Positions 46,427-56,061 are shown, numbered from the stretch's first letter. The stretch: 64,000 nt of DNA from Polycladidibacter hongkongensis (GCF_001561995.1 NZ_LLWC01000026.1:1-64000); one strand, 5' to 3'. Notes: generated by a model not told the origin, from the sequence alone. A program made the numbers and translations.

Positions 46427-46679
46427 GTCTTTTACTCCACTTTACCTCAATGGGGCTGATTGGTAGCCCTCATTTGCAGCTCTGCTTTAAACAGGCCGCT
46501 TTGAAAACGATTGTGCTGAAACCTACGTATATTGAAGGCAGCCCGCCGCTTATACACGGGCTGAGCGCGCAGGGCTAGATCGCACCTGGGAGAATGGAGG
46601 GAAAAAACTTGAAGTTTTCTCCCTTCAAGGTTTGCTCTACCAAATAGTTTCCCGGCTCATAAATCGCGAGATGGGGCGA

Positions 46680-47333
46680 TTACAGCTCGATTTTGTGCAT
46701 GGCAAGTGGAGCAAGCTTTGCATCTATCAACGCCGCAAGATCCACTGGTAGGTGCTGCGCCCGTGGATAAAACGGAGCGCCGCGATCCATTAGCATGGGC
46801 ACGCGGTCCCAGCCGCGGGTGGTGTTTATGAAGTGGTCGATGCCAGCTTCCCCCCAAAAATCATGGAAGCCTTGTAAGACGCAATCCACATAACTTTGCA
46901 GCATGGGGCTTTCCACGGTTCCCCAGTGGTAGTTTTCCTCGCTCGCCTGATAGAGAAAACAGCCCTCAGGGATGTGCGCTGCTTCGTCTGCCTGAAAGCT
47001 TGTAGGTTCCAGCGTCTGGCGGAAGTAGCGGCTTTCTCTTGCATCAAGCGCGGCTAGATTGCTGCGATGATCACGCATCATCCCGCCATAGATTTTTGTT
47101 CCGGCGCTCGGGATCACCGTTAGCGCGCACACGCCGCGACACGTTCCTGCAACCAGCTTGTCCCAAGGGGAATAGAGCCGCCATTCACGTAGCCAGCCGC
47201 TCAACACACCTGGAATGACCTGCGCCTCCTTGGGCAATGTGCGGGCGTTGACCAGTGACCCGTAGCCGAAATAGCAGATTTCATCGCTGGCGTTTGCAAG
47301 CGGTGCGACGGGTGCGGTGGCGGACTGAGGCAT
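46680..47333 (-). CDS. gamma-glutamylcyclotransferase-like protein
   Basis: This 217-aa protein has the GGCT-fold start motif ICYFGYGSLVN and the catalytic-type Glu region (ALDARESRYFRQTLEP). Family enzymes form 5-oxoproline from gamma-glutamyl amino acids or glutathione, but many are amine-specific. The C-terminal half (~110-215), with HWGTVESPMLQSYVDCVLQGF and TTRGWDRVP, extends beyond the core. Substrate unknown. Confidence 0.75.
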   Translation of the reverse strand: MPQSATAPVAPLANASDEICYFGYGSLVNARTLPKEAQVIPGVLSGWLREWRLYSPWDKLVAGTCRGVCALTVIPSAGTKIYGGMMRDHRSNLAALDARESRYFRQTLEPTSFQADEAAHIPEGCFLYQASEENYHWGTVESPMLQSYVDCVLQGFHDFWGEAGIDHFINTTRGWDRVPMLMDRGAPFYPRAQHLPVDLAALIDAKLAPLAMHKIEL

Positions 47334-47521
47334 TGGCGTATCCCTGCTTATTCCTAGTTAAAATGATCGGTAGTGCCTGCTAGCTACTACGCAAAGCAAA
47401 GGGGAAGGCGGTGCCCTCCCCATATTGAACCTTGTGCGATTTGCACGGGCACTTGCTGTTAGCGGTTAACTACAAAAAAGCGCGCCTTACAACCAGCAGC
47501 TTTTTCTCAACTAATGACGCA

Positions 47522-48901
47522 TTATTTGCGGATCTTTTGGGTTGGCACCTTCATCGTCACCAGTTCTTCTGCGGCAGTGGGGTGCACGGCGATGGTGCGA
47601 TCATAATCGGCTTTGGTGGCGCCCATTTGTAAGGTTACCCCGATCATCTGGATGAGTTCACCAGCTTCCGGCCCCAGAATGTGCACGCCAAGGATTTTGT
47701 CGGTATCCGCATCGACAATCAGCTTCATCATGACTTTGTCGTCAGTGCCACACAGGATGGTTTTCATCCCGCGGAAACTGGCGGTGTAGATATCCAGATT
47801 GTCGAAGCGGGCCTCGGCCTCGGCCTGCGTGAAGCCGGCAGTGCCGATTTCCGGCTGCGAAAAGACCGCCGTCGGGATCAGATCATGATTGACGTGCCAA
47901 GGGTTGCCGCCAAAAACCGTATCGGCGAAGGCATGGCCTTCACGAATGGCGACGGGCGTTAGGTTGGCGCGGCCAGTCACATCCCCAACAGCATAAATGC
48001 TTGGGACCGAGCTTTGCGAATCCGGAGAAACCTTAATGGCGCCGGAGGCATCCATTTCCACCCCTGCAGTTTCCAAACCCAGTCCGGCTGTGTTGGGGCG
48101 ACGCCCAATTGCCATCATGACTTTGTCAACGCTCAGTTCACGGCCAGCTTTGGTGGTTACCAGATAGTTGCCTGCCGCTTGGGGGGCGATGGAGGCGATG
48201 TTGTCCTGTGTGACGACGTCAATGCCCTTGCGGACCATGTCTTCATGCAGGGTTTTGCGAATATCATCATCGAAACCGCGCAGGATTTCCTCGCCGCGAT
48301 AGACGAGCGTGGTTTTGGCGCCCATTCCCGCGAAGATGCCTGCAAACTCAACGGCGATGTAGCCACCGCCTACAACAACGATGCTCTCCGGCAAGTTTTC
48401 CATATGGAAGGCTTCGTTGGAGGTGATGATGTGTTCCCCCCCTTCGATGGTGGCATCGACATTCGGGGTGGCGCCCACCGCGATGAGTATGTACTTGGCG
48501 GTAATGACAGTGTCACTGGCAAGCAAGCGGACTTGGTTTGGGCCTTCAACCACGGCGCGGCTGTCAAAAAGCTCCACACCGGCTTTGTCCAGATTTGTGC
48601 GGTAGATCTTTTCGAGGCGCGCGATTTCGCGATCTTTGTTTGCAACGAGACGGGCAAAATCGAAGGTGGGGGTGCCGTTCAGATCCCAGCCATAAGCATG
48701 CGCATGGGAGAATTCCTCAGAGAACTTGGCAGAGTTTACGAATAGTTTTTTAGGGACGCAGCCGCGGATTACGCAGGTGCCGCCGTAGCGGTATTCTTCG
48801 GCGATTGCCACCTTCGCACCATGGGTTGCCGCGATCCGCGCCGCACGAACACCACCAGAACCAGCGCCAATCACAAACAGGTCATAATCATAATCGGACA
48901 T
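47522..48901 (-). CDS. gor: glutathione-disulfide reductase
   Basis: This 459-aa FAD-dependent oxidoreductase has FAD site VIGAGSGGVRAARIAA, the redox disulfide Cys43/Cys48 in GGTCVIRGCVPKK, the NADPH site VVGGGYIAVEFAGIF, and a C-terminal interface with HPTAAEELV carrying the catalytic His-Glu. It reduces oxidised glutathione with NADPH. The CVIRGC form is typical of glutathione reductase rather than mycothione or lipoamide enzymes. GAGG precedes the start. Confidence 0.95.
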   Translation of the reverse strand: MSDYDYDLFVIGAGSGGVRAARIAATHGAKVAIAEEYRYGGTCVIRGCVPKKLFVNSAKFSEEFSHAHAYGWDLNGTPTFDFARLVANKDREIARLEKIYRTNLDKAGVELFDSRAVVEGPNQVRLLASDTVITAKYILIAVGATPNVDATIEGGEHIITSNEAFHMENLPESIVVVGGGYIAVEFAGIFAGMGAKTTLVYRGEEILRGFDDDIRKTLHEDMVRKGIDVVTQDNIASIAPQAAGNYLVTTKAGRELSVDKVMMAIGRRPNTAGLGLETAGVEMDASGAIKVSPDSQSSVPSIYAVGDVTGRANLTPVAIREGHAFADTVFGGNPWHVNHDLIPTAVFSQPEIGTAGFTQAEAEARFDNLDIYTASFRGMKTILCGTDDKVMMKLIVDADTDKILGVHILGPEAGELIQMIGVTLQMGATKADYDRTIAVHPTAAEELVTMKVPTQKIRK

Positions 48902-48975
48902 CGTGCCTCACTTATTCCTTTTGGCATACTTCCGGCGATAATTGCCGCCGCATACAAATACTAGGGTAACCATGC

Positions 48976-49009
48976 AAAAAGACCGTTACCCGCGCTTGGC
49001 GTGTAACGG
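48976..49009 (-). terminator. terminator of the DUF2059 gene
   Basis: CCGTTAC (48983-48989) pairs with GTAACGG (49003-49009), with further GCGC pairing inside. On the minus strand it is followed by TCTTTTTG, so termination is plausible about 90 bases after the stop at 49098. Confidence 0.65.
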
Positions 49010-49097
49010 CCCAATGCAGCCTCGCATTACATCGTTCTTTTACGATGAAAATACAAGGGGGAAAGCGGTACTATCGCTCACAGCTTTGTGAACTGCA

Positions 49098-49607
49098 CTA
49101 ATTTGCCGGATTTTGCAGGCGTGCACGCACTTGCTTGACCATTTCTACAGAAAGCTGATCGCTCCACTGTTTCGCAGCACCAATGGCCAGTGCGCTGAGC
49201 TGCGGATTGACTGTGGCGAGTTTCTTACCTGTTTCAGAATTGTAAAAGTCAGCAATCTGCTGCAATTCAGCTTCGGAAAAGCGGCGCGCCCACACCTCAT
49301 AGATAACGCGATCCAGTTGCGGGCGGCTGGCTGCCATTTTCAGTGCAACTTCGTTCACTGCGGTATCGATTTCGGCAAGCAGTGATGGCTCGGAGCGCTG
49401 GAACAATGCGCGGGTTCGCTCGGCAACGTCTGGCAGGATGTTGTCAAATGCAATGGTTGTGCGGGTTGCTGTTACTGCGGCGCGTGCGGCAGCCAAGTGG
49501 CTTTCTGAAAACGTGTCTTGTGCCATGACAGGAGTGGTCAGGACAGAAGCAGCAAGCAATGCTGCGGCAGAGCCAGCAATGACTTTGGTTTTAAGAGCGG
49601 TTAGCAT
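49098..49607 (-). CDS. DUF2059 exported protein
   Basis: This 169-aa protein starts at MLTALKTKV, after a GGGGAAC; a longer reading would use a TTG. It has a signal peptide (VIAGSAAALLAASVLTTPVMA) and the DUF2059 core (RRFSEAELQQIADFYNSETGKKLATVNPQL). It is helical and periplasmic. The function of DUF2059 is unknown. Downstream toward gor there is only the terminator. Confidence 0.85.
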   Translation of the reverse strand: MLTALKTKVIAGSAAALLAASVLTTPVMAQDTFSESHLAAARAAVTATRTTIAFDNILPDVAERTRALFQRSEPSLLAEIDTAVNEVALKMAASRPQLDRVIYEVWARRFSEAELQQIADFYNSETGKKLATVNPQLSALAIGAAKQWSDQLSVEMVKQVRARLQNPAN

Positions 49608-49678
49608 GTCGGGTTCCCCCAAAGTGTTTGTTAGTGAAGATTGGTTTTAACGGTTCGCGCGTAAGCTGCAAGGGGGCA

Positions 49679-50368
49679 CTAGGCCTCCATTTTAAGGATA
49701 TCCCCCTCTTGCGCGACATAAGCAGTGCTCGCGAGGCCGATAAACAGACCATGCTCGACCACACCGGGGATGTCATTCAGGCCACAGGCCAATGCTGGCG
49801 GGTTCAGGATTTTATCCAAGTGGGCATCCAGAATGTAGTTGCCATTATCGGTGATGAAGGGCGCATCTGCTGCGCCGCGCAGCACAAGCTCACCAGCAAC
49901 GCCGTTTTTGGCAAAGTGGTCTTGCAGCGCAACTTTTGTAGCATTCAGGCCGAATTGTTGAACTTCAATAGGCAAGGGAAACTTGCCCAAGTGCTCAACA
50001 ACTTTCGAGCCATCGGCGATGACAACCATTTTTTTTGAGGCAGCTGCGACCAGCTTTTCACGCAGCAATGCACCGCCGCCACCTTTTACGAGGCTCAGCT
50101 GCGCATCCAGCTCGTCAGCGCCATCGATGGTCAGGTCCAGTTGCGGGGTTTCCTCTAGCGTGGTGAGTGGAACACCAAGCTCACGACAAAGGGCCTCGCT
50201 TGCCTTTGAGGTAGGCACCCCGATAACCTCAAATCCGGCCTCGACCTTTTTGGCCAAGAGGCGGATCATTTCATTGGCCGTCGAGCCGGTACCGATCCCC
50301 AATTTTGCGCCGTTTTGCACTTCTTCCAGTGCCGCGGCTGCGGCTTTTACTTTTAGAGACTGGCTCAT
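49679..50368 (-). CDS. rpiA: ribose-5-phosphate isomerase A
   Basis: This 229-aa enzyme interconverts ribose 5-phosphate and ribulose 5-phosphate in the pentose phosphate pathway. Visible motifs: [13 protein letters not shown] (phosphate loop), [12 protein letters not shown] with the active Asp residues, [21 protein letters not shown] (catalytic Glu region and Lys). Length and motifs fit RpiA. It starts with GGAACT upstream and is followed by the DUF2059 gene 71 bases on. It is divergent from gph. Confidence 0.95.
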   Translation of the reverse strand: MSQSLKVKAAAAALEEVQNGAKLGIGTGSTANEMIRLLAKKVEAGFEVIGVPTSKASEALCRELGVPLTTLEETPQLDLTIDGADELDAQLSLVKGGGGALLREKLVAAASKKMVVIADGSKVVEHLGKFPLPIEVQQFGLNATKVALQDHFAKNGVAGELVLRGAADAPFITDNGNYILDAHLDKILNPPALACGLNDIPGVVEHGLFIGLASTAYVAQEGDILKMEA

Positions 50369-50564
50369 GGTTCGTGGAGTTCCTCAAATCTGCTTGTAGA
50401 GCGCACGAATGCCTTGGCATTTTCGTTTGCTGATGCTTAGCACGGGTCATTGAGCTGCGGAAGGGCGGGAATGGGCTGCGCCGAAGTTTCGCACTACCGG
50501 AGTTTGACAGCGAGCGACTTTTGTCTAGTGTGTGGCAAAAGTTTGCAACAATACGGGCCATACA

Positions 50565-51242
50565 ATGACCAAACCTGTCGCGGTGTTCGATCTGGACGGC
50601 ACCCTTGCCGAAACTATGGGTGACCTGACCGCCTCGTTGAATCACGCTCTAGAATACGAGGGATTCGAGCGGATCGAACCTGAAAAAGTGCGCAAGATGG
50701 TTGGCGCAGGGGTACGTGTGCTGGTGCAGCGCGGGCTGGAGTTCAACAAAGTTACACCAAGTGATGACAAGGTTGATCCCATGGTAGAGCGCTTGGTGCG
50801 CTACTATGAAGCCCATATTTGCGACCACACGCATCTGTTTGAGGGTGTGCGCCCGGCCCTGAACACTCTCAAGGCCAAGGGTTGGAAGCTGGCAGTGTGC
50901 ACTAACAAGATCGAAAGCCTTGCCAAGGCACTGCTACGGGCGCTTGAAGCAGATGATCTGTTTGATGCGGTTGTAGGTGGTGACACATTTTCAAAAAACA
51001 AGCCGGATGCCATGCCGGTGCTGGGGGCTATCGACATGGCGGGCGGCACCCGGGCAGGCTCGGTGTTTATCGGCGATTCCCGCGCAGATGTAGAGGCGGC
51101 GCGCAATGCGCAATTGCCGGTAATTGCAGTTGATTTTGGCTATACCGATGTTCCGGTGCGCGAACTGAACCCTGATGTGGTGATTTCGCATTATGACGAG
51201 CTACTTGACGCTTTTGAACGGGTTTTAGAAGCAGAGCGCTAG
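50565..51242 (+). CDS. gph: phosphoglycolate phosphatase, HAD family
   Basis: This 225-aa protein starts at MTKPVAVFDL; the earlier in-frame GTG has no Shine-Dalgarno. HAD motifs: FDLDGTLAET (Asp9/Asp11), VCTNKIES (motif II Thr/Asn), a Lys in FSKNKPDAMP (motif III), FIGDSRADVEAARN (motif IV). The helical cap sits after motif I, as in Gph. It removes 2-phosphoglycolate formed by DNA repair or Rubisco oxygenation. It is divergent from rpiA. Confidence 0.85.
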   Translation: MTKPVAVFDLDGTLAETMGDLTASLNHALEYEGFERIEPEKVRKMVGAGVRVLVQRGLEFNKVTPSDDKVDPMVERLVRYYEAHICDHTHLFEGVRPALNTLKAKGWKLAVCTNKIESLAKALLRALEADDLFDAVVGGDTFSKNKPDAMPVLGAIDMAGGTRAGSVFIGDSRADVEAARNAQLPVIAVDFGYTDVPVRELNPDVVISHYDELLDAFERVLEAER

Positions 51243-51278
51243 GTCTGCATTCCGTTTTAGCGATTAACATGCAACACT

Positions 51279-51310
51279 AAGGGCGCCAGCAATTTGGGCG
51301 CCCTTTTTAT
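51279..51310 (+). terminator. Rho-independent terminator after gph
   Basis: AAGGGCGCC (51279-51287) pairs with GGCGCCCTT (51297-51305), a 9-base loop between, followed by T-run to 51310. The next gene starts 16 bases later. Confidence 0.8.
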
Positions 51311-51325
51311 TTTAAGAGTTGTTAA

Positions 51326-52018
51326 ATGAGTACAGTTTTTGGCCCAATTGGGCTTCGCCTGCAAACAATACCGGCAGGCAGTATCGTGCTGCGTGATAAT
51401 CGCAAGAAGAGCATCTCCAGCGAGCGAGTATGCAGCTTTTTGTTATCCGCCACCCCTGTTACCGAGGCACAGTTCTCGCAGCTTTGCCAAGGTAATGAGC
51501 GCAGTGGCCATAACCTGACCCATCCGGCGGTTCATGTCTCTTGGCTGGAGGCCGCTGCTTTTTGCAACAGGCTATCTGCGCAAGAGGGACTGCCGCCAGC
51601 CTATGCCTTTGCTCCCAATGGGAGCGATGCGGCACTTCTTGAGCAAAGCTGCGGCTATCGCCTGCCGACAGAGGCGGAATGGGAGTTTGCCTGTCGTGCC
51701 GGCTCGAACGCAAGCAGATATGGCGCTCTTGATGATATCGCTTGGTTTGCAGATAACTCAGGAGGACGCACGCAACCTGTTGGATTGAAGCAACCAAATG
51801 CTTGGGGGCTATTTGACATGCTGGGAAATGTCTGGGAATGGTGCGATGACATCTACGATCCAGAGGTTTACGGCACCTACAGGGTGTTTCGCGGCGGTGG
51901 ATGGGCCGATAACGAGCGCGGGTGTCTTGCAAGTAATCGGCGGCGCAGCCACCCAACCTATGCGATTGATGACCTTGGGTTTCGCGTGGCACGGTCACAA
52001 CCTGAGCACACAGAGTAA
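51326..52018 (+). CDS. FGE-sulfatase (SUMF1) domain protein
   Basis: This 230-aa protein has the C-type-lectin-like FGE fold: ATPVTEAQFSQLCQG, HPAVHVSWLEAAAFCNRLS, YRLPTEAEWEFACRAG, GLFDMLGNVWEWCDD, VFRGGGWADNERGC and LGFRVARS. True formylglycine-generating enzymes use a Cys pair in the last part; here only one Cys appears in that segment (ERGCLASN), so sulfatase activation is doubtful. Similar domains serve in EgtB-type or Ser/Thr-kinase-linked proteins. No sulfatase gene lies nearby. It is short and lacks a visible signal peptide. Confidence 0.75.
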   Translation: MSTVFGPIGLRLQTIPAGSIVLRDNRKKSISSERVCSFLLSATPVTEAQFSQLCQGNERSGHNLTHPAVHVSWLEAAAFCNRLSAQEGLPPAYAFAPNGSDAALLEQSCGYRLPTEAEWEFACRAGSNASRYGALDDIAWFADNSGGRTQPVGLKQPNAWGLFDMLGNVWEWCDDIYDPEVYGTYRVFRGGGWADNERGCLASNRRRSHPTYAIDDLGFRVARSQPEHTE

Positions 52019-52350
52019 ACGCATGCAGTTGCTGCTTGCGACGCGTATCACCCTGCCAGACAGATCACCCACACGGGCGCCTTTACTGATTAGCAAGCGC
52101 CGCATTGACAATATTGGAGGGGCAGATTCTAATGTAAGCGTACGACTCAGCGCCCTGCCCCAGATACCGACGTTTTGAGCAACGGCACCGCACTCTTCAA
52201 GTTCTTGTATAGATTCATGTTTTGGTGATAGTGCGTTGATTTTGAATCATTTTCCATCTCAAGTGGTGCTTTAGCTTGTTAAAGTGTGCGATGCGTTCTT
52301 AAGAAACTGATTCAACTTATTTTTCCGGTTCGCGTGCGGCCCCTGCATTG
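52019..52350. other. intergenic, no gene supported
   Basis: This 332-base stretch follows the FGE-domain gene. A GGGGCAG (52119-52125) / CTGCCCC (52155-52161) inverted repeat is too widely spaced for a standard terminator. No coding frame has a credible start. It precedes the tRNA-Val-like gene. Confidence 0.35.
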
Positions 52351-52425
52351 GGGCGATTAGCTTGGTTGGTTGAGCGCTTCGTTTACACCGAAGATCTCGG
52401 GAGTTCGGGCTCTCATCGCCCGCCA
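52351..52425 (+). tRNA. aberrant tRNA-Val(TAC), possible pseudogene
   Basis: The 75-base sequence folds as a cloverleaf: acceptor GGGCGAT/ATCGCCC, D-stem GCTT/GAGC (one G-T), anticodon stem CTTCG/CGAAG with loop TTTACAC (anticodon TAC, valine), T-stem GGGAG/CTCTC and G-CCA. The stems are intact, but near-invariant positions are changed: A14 is G, A21 is T, A58 is G, and the T-loop (TTCGGG) has six bases rather than seven. It is therefore either a decaying copy or an unusual minor tRNA-Val. Confidence 0.7.
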
Positions 52426-52504
52426 TTCCCTTCCTCTTCAGCACAACAGAAAAGACCGCAAAAATAAATCTGCGGCCCAATAAGAACTAAGTGTTATTGC
52501 GATA

Positions 52505-53755
52505 CTATGCGAATTCCGGCTCTGCTGATTGCAACATTTTCATGAGGTCCAGCTCTTCGCCATAGCCGAAATTGTCTGCGACATAATCCAGATCCTTGTC
52601 ACCTCGACCGGATAGATTTACGAGGATGTTTTCGCCTGGACTACGCTTTGCCAATTTGAGCGCATAAGCGATCGCATGCGAGCTTTCCAATGCGGGGATA
52701 ATGCCTTCGTGGCGGGATAGCGCCCAAAACGCACTCAGGGTTTCCTGATCGGTTGCTGCGCCATATGAAACGCGGCCGATATCATGCAAATAGGAATGCT
52801 CTGGCCCAACCCCCGGATAATCCAGACCAGATGCAATAGAATGAACAGGAGCAGGCTCGCCGTTCTCATCAGTTAACACGATACACTTGAAACCATGTAT
52901 TTGACCTGGCTTGCCATAGGTCATTGTGGCCGCATGCTCACCCAGCTTGGTGCCGCGTCCCAAAGGCTCCACCCCATGCAGGGCAACAGCTTCATCCTCT
53001 ATAAAGCCTGCAAACAAACCCATGGCGTTAGAACCGCCACCAACACAAGCCACAGCATGATCTGGCAAGTGACCTGTCATCTCGACAATTTGCTCTCTTG
53101 CCTCTTCACCAACAATTTGCTGGAATGCCCGCACCATTTTCGGGAACGGATGTGGCCCTACGACCGAACCGATGGCGTAAATCGCATCGTCGCCTTGCTC
53201 AAGATACGACATAAAGGCGCTGTCTACGGCCTCTTTGAGAGTTTTTCCGCCAAATCCTACTGGCACCACCTCAGCCCCTAGCAGCTTCATTCGCACCACG
53301 TTCGGGTGCTCTTTGGCGATGTCCACTTCTCCCATGTGGATTTCACATTGCATATCAAAATAGGCTGCGGCCGTGGCAAGCGCCACCCCATGTTGGCCCG
53401 CTCCTGTCTCGGCAATCAGCTTTTTCTTGCCCATATGTTTTGCAAGTAAAGCTTCGCCCATGCAGTGGTTCAGTTTATGCGCACCAGAGTGGTTCAGGTC
53501 TTCTCGCTTGAGATAGATGTTGCCACCGCCGATTAGCCGCGAAAGATTCCGCGCATGAGAAATTGGGGTTGGACGCCCTTGAAAGTGCTTACGAATGTAA
53601 CGCAGCTCATTAATGTAGCTCGCGTCTCCGGCGATACGGTCATATGCTTCAGCAATTTCCAAAAAATGCGGCTCAAGTTGCGGCGGAATAAATGCACCGC
53701 CATATTCACCAAAGTATCCATCCTTGTTTGGAAACTGCTTTAGATAGTTTTTCAT
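52505..53755 (-). CDS. trpB: stand-alone tryptophan synthase beta-like PLP enzyme
   Basis: This 416-aa type II PLP enzyme starts at [15 protein letters not shown], after GAGG; a longer reading extends 45 residues without support. PLP Lys94 ([10 protein letters not shown]), the catalytic Glu116 ([11 protein letters not shown]), the phosphate loop [10 protein letters not shown] and C-terminal SGRGDKD are all present. Its sequence differs noticeably from typical trp-operon TrpB in the COMM region ([15 protein letters not shown]). No trpA is adjacent. It may be a salvage or beta-substitution enzyme rather than a TrpA partner. Confidence 0.85.
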   Translation of the reverse strand: MKNYLKQFPNKDGYFGEYGGAFIPPQLEPHFLEIAEAYDRIAGDASYINELRYIRKHFQGRPTPISHARNLSRLIGGGNIYLKREDLNHSGAHKLNHCMGEALLAKHMGKKKLIAETGAGQHGVALATAAAYFDMQCEIHMGEVDIAKEHPNVVRMKLLGAEVVPVGFGGKTLKEAVDSAFMSYLEQGDDAIYAIGSVVGPHPFPKMVRAFQQIVGEEAREQIVEMTGHLPDHAVACVGGGSNAMGLFAGFIEDEAVALHGVEPLGRGTKLGEHAATMTYGKPGQIHGFKCIVLTDENGEPAPVHSIASGLDYPGVGPEHSYLHDIGRVSYGAATDQETLSAFWALSRHEGIIPALESSHAIAYALKLAKRSPGENILVNLSGRGDKDLDYVADNFGYGEELDLMKMLQSAEPEFA

Positions 53756-53871
53756 TGTGACCTCGCCGATTTTATCGAGGTCTAACCTGCACCAATCCCC
53801 CGTGTTTGCCCATTGGACAATAGAGGCAGAAAAGCAGATTGCGCAGGAGATTTTATACCTAACAATGTAAA

Positions 53872-53897
53872 AAGACCCGGCGCATAGCACCGGGCCT
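53872..53897 (-). terminator. Rho-independent terminator of the first binding-protein gene
   Basis: CCCGG (53876-53880) and CCGGG (53890-53894), with flanking A/T and G-C pairs, form the hairpin. On the minus strand GCCGGGTC runs into TTTTTAC. It lies about 30 bases past the stop at 53926. Confidence 0.7.
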
Positions 53898-53925
53898 CTC
53901 TCGTTTTTCCTAGTTTAGGAAAAAC

Positions 53926-55509
53926 TTATTTCAGGTCTACACCGTAGAACTCATGACCACCGAACGGGTTGATTTTGTAATCAACTACGTTGACTGCAAC
54001 TGGCTCGGAAACGATGGAGTGCGCGATGGTTGCCCATGGAGCTTTTTCTTTGAAGACCACCTGCGCCTGTTCATAGAGCTTTGTACGCTCTGCAGGGTCG
54101 GAGGTTACTTTCGCTTTCTGGATCAGCTCTTCAAACTCTGCATCACAGAACTGGGCGCGGTTGGAACCGCCAACACCGTCACAGCCCAGCAGCACTGCGA
54201 GGAAGTTGTCTGGGTCACCATTGTCACCGGTCCAACCAAGCAGAACAGCACCGTCGCGATCTTTTTCTTTCGAACGCTTGAGGTACTCACCCCACTCGTA
54301 GGAAACAATCTCAACGTCTACACCGATGTTTTTGAAGTCAGACTGGATGACTTCAGCCATGCGGCGTGCATTCGGGTTGTAAGGACGCTGTACAGGCATT
54401 GCCCAGATCTTCATTTTAAGATCTTTTACACCTTCGGCTTCCAGCATCTTTTTCGCGGCGACCGGATCAAACGCATCGTCCTGAACGGCATCGTTGTAAG
54501 ACCAGATGGTTGGCGGCAGCGGGTTTTTCGCTACTTTACCAGCGCCCTGGAATACAGCGTCAATGATGGCGTTTTTGTTGATGCCCATGTTGAGGGCCTT
54601 ACGCACTTTGACATTGTCGAACGGTGCAACCTGAGTGTTGTAAGCAAGGTAGCCAACGTTGAGGCCTTCCTGCTGCATCAGGTTGATGTTCTCGTCCGCT
54701 TTCATCGCTTCGATGTCAGCCGGGTTCGGGTATGGCATCACATGACACTCACCGGCTTTCAGTTTCTGATAGCGAACGGAGGCATCTGGGGTGATTGCAA
54801 AAACCAGCTTGTCGATTGGTGCTTTACCCATCCAGTAATCTGGGTTGGCTTTATAGCGGATGACAGCATCTTTTTGGTAGTTGACCATCTGGAACGGGCC
54901 GGTACCGACTGGGTTTTGGTCAAACGCGTCTTTGTTGTCGCTCATCTTGTCCGCATATTCAGCGGAATGGATGGAAGCGAATGCCATTGCAAGGTTTGCA
55001 ATCATTGGCGCTTCTGGACGGGTAAGAACGAACTTGACGGTGTAATCGTCAACCTTGACGATTTCCTTGATCAGGTCCGGCATGGACATAGCAGCGAAGT
55101 ACTCGTAGGTACCGCCGGAAACACCATGGTATGGGTGTTCTTTGTCGCCCTGACGATTGAAGGAAAACAGCACGTCGTCAGCGTTGAAATCACGCGACGG
55201 TGTGAAGTTTTTAGTGGTGTGGAATTTCACGCCCTTGCGTAGGTGGAAGGTGTATTCCTTACCATCTTCGGAAACGTCCCAGCTCTCGGCAAGGCCCGGG
55301 ATGATTTTGGTGGTGCCGCGCTCGAACTCAACCAAGCGGTTGAAGACATTGCGTGCGCTGGCGTCAAAGGTGGTGCCGGAAGTGTAGAGCGCCGGGGTGA
55401 AACCTTCAGGTGAACCTTCAGAACAGTACACCAGAGTTTTCGCCATAGATGGCGCCGCAAAAGCAACGGCAGCTGCAAATGCAGTACCAAGAAGCAAAGA
55501 TTTTTTCAC
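53926..55509 (-). CDS. peptide ABC transporter substrate-binding protein, paralogue 1
   Basis: This 527-aa SBP_bac_5 (DppA-like) protein starts at a GTG with GGGGGAC upstream; a longer reading adds 35 residues without a Shine-Dalgarno. The signal peptide KKSLLLGTAFAAAVAFAAPSMA precedes TLVYCSEGSPEGFTPALYTSGTTFD. The sequence closely matches the second copy at 59779 over its whole length. Such proteins capture di/oligopeptides or haem in the periplasm. It has its own promoter region and terminator downstream of the transporter operon, so it may be expressed separately with a different ligand preference. Confidence 0.92.
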   Translation of the reverse strand: MKKSLLLGTAFAAAVAFAAPSMAKTLVYCSEGSPEGFTPALYTSGTTFDASARNVFNRLVEFERGTTKIIPGLAESWDVSEDGKEYTFHLRKGVKFHTTKNFTPSRDFNADDVLFSFNRQGDKEHPYHGVSGGTYEYFAAMSMPDLIKEIVKVDDYTVKFVLTRPEAPMIANLAMAFASIHSAEYADKMSDNKDAFDQNPVGTGPFQMVNYQKDAVIRYKANPDYWMGKAPIDKLVFAITPDASVRYQKLKAGECHVMPYPNPADIEAMKADENINLMQQEGLNVGYLAYNTQVAPFDNVKVRKALNMGINKNAIIDAVFQGAGKVAKNPLPPTIWSYNDAVQDDAFDPVAAKKMLEAEGVKDLKMKIWAMPVQRPYNPNARRMAEVIQSDFKNIGVDVEIVSYEWGEYLKRSKEKDRDGAVLLGWTGDNGDPDNFLAVLLGCDGVGGSNRAQFCDAEFEELIQKAKVTSDPAERTKLYEQAQVVFKEKAPWATIAHSIVSEPVAVNVVDYKINPFGGHEFYGVDLK

Positions 55510-56001
55510 TTTTTGTCCCCCAAAGACTTTGGTGATTGTACGAGCAGTTTTTGCTCCCCCGCCGCAAGACAATTGCGCCTTGCAGAAGGGTTTATTTTTG
55601 ATCAAGGCGCTCACAAGCCTGCCGCCGACAGGATGAACAAAATTTCCAACTAATGGAATTATTAGATATCAAGCCCCTTAACCTTGGCGTGTAGACTAGC
55701 GTTGATTCTCGGAAAAATCTCCCCCCATAAAGCGAGATGTCCCCGAAATTATCTAGAGAATAGTACCTATTTCGGTAATTTCATTCCGCATTAACGAACA
55801 TATGCCTCATAATTGTTCATTGTGCCGAAATGTTTTGCAACAAGTGCAAGCGCAACGCCATTCTCCCTTTCCCGCAAATAATGAAAACCATTTGCAGCTG
55901 GCAGTAGGCTACTGATATACCTGAAAAGCGCTATAGTGCGATTGTCGAGGTTGACCGGTTAAGCAGTCACTTTTTTAGTTTTTTATCATGGAGATGCGCA
56001 T
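55510..56001. other. upstream region of the first binding-protein gene
   Basis: This 492-base, AT-rich region between the dppF terminator and the binding-protein start holds no credible gene. It probably contains the promoter of the 53926-55509 gene. I could not fix a -10/-35 pair. Confidence 0.4.
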
Positions 56002-56031
56002 AAAAAAGCCGACCACAAGGGCCGGCTTTTT
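56002..56031 (-). terminator. terminator of the transporter operon
   Basis: AAAAAAGCCG (56002-56011) pairs with CGGCTTTTT (56023-56031). On the minus strand a T-run follows, 31 bases after the dppF stop at 56062. Confidence 0.8.
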
Positions 56032-56061
56032 GGTTTTAAAGTTGTTCGGGCTTACACGCAG

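Noticed and set aside
53953-55242. 429-codon open frame on the plus strand
   Set aside because: It mirrors the substrate-binding protein gene. The opposite frame has the signal peptide, motifs and start site; this one has only a codon-bias shadow.
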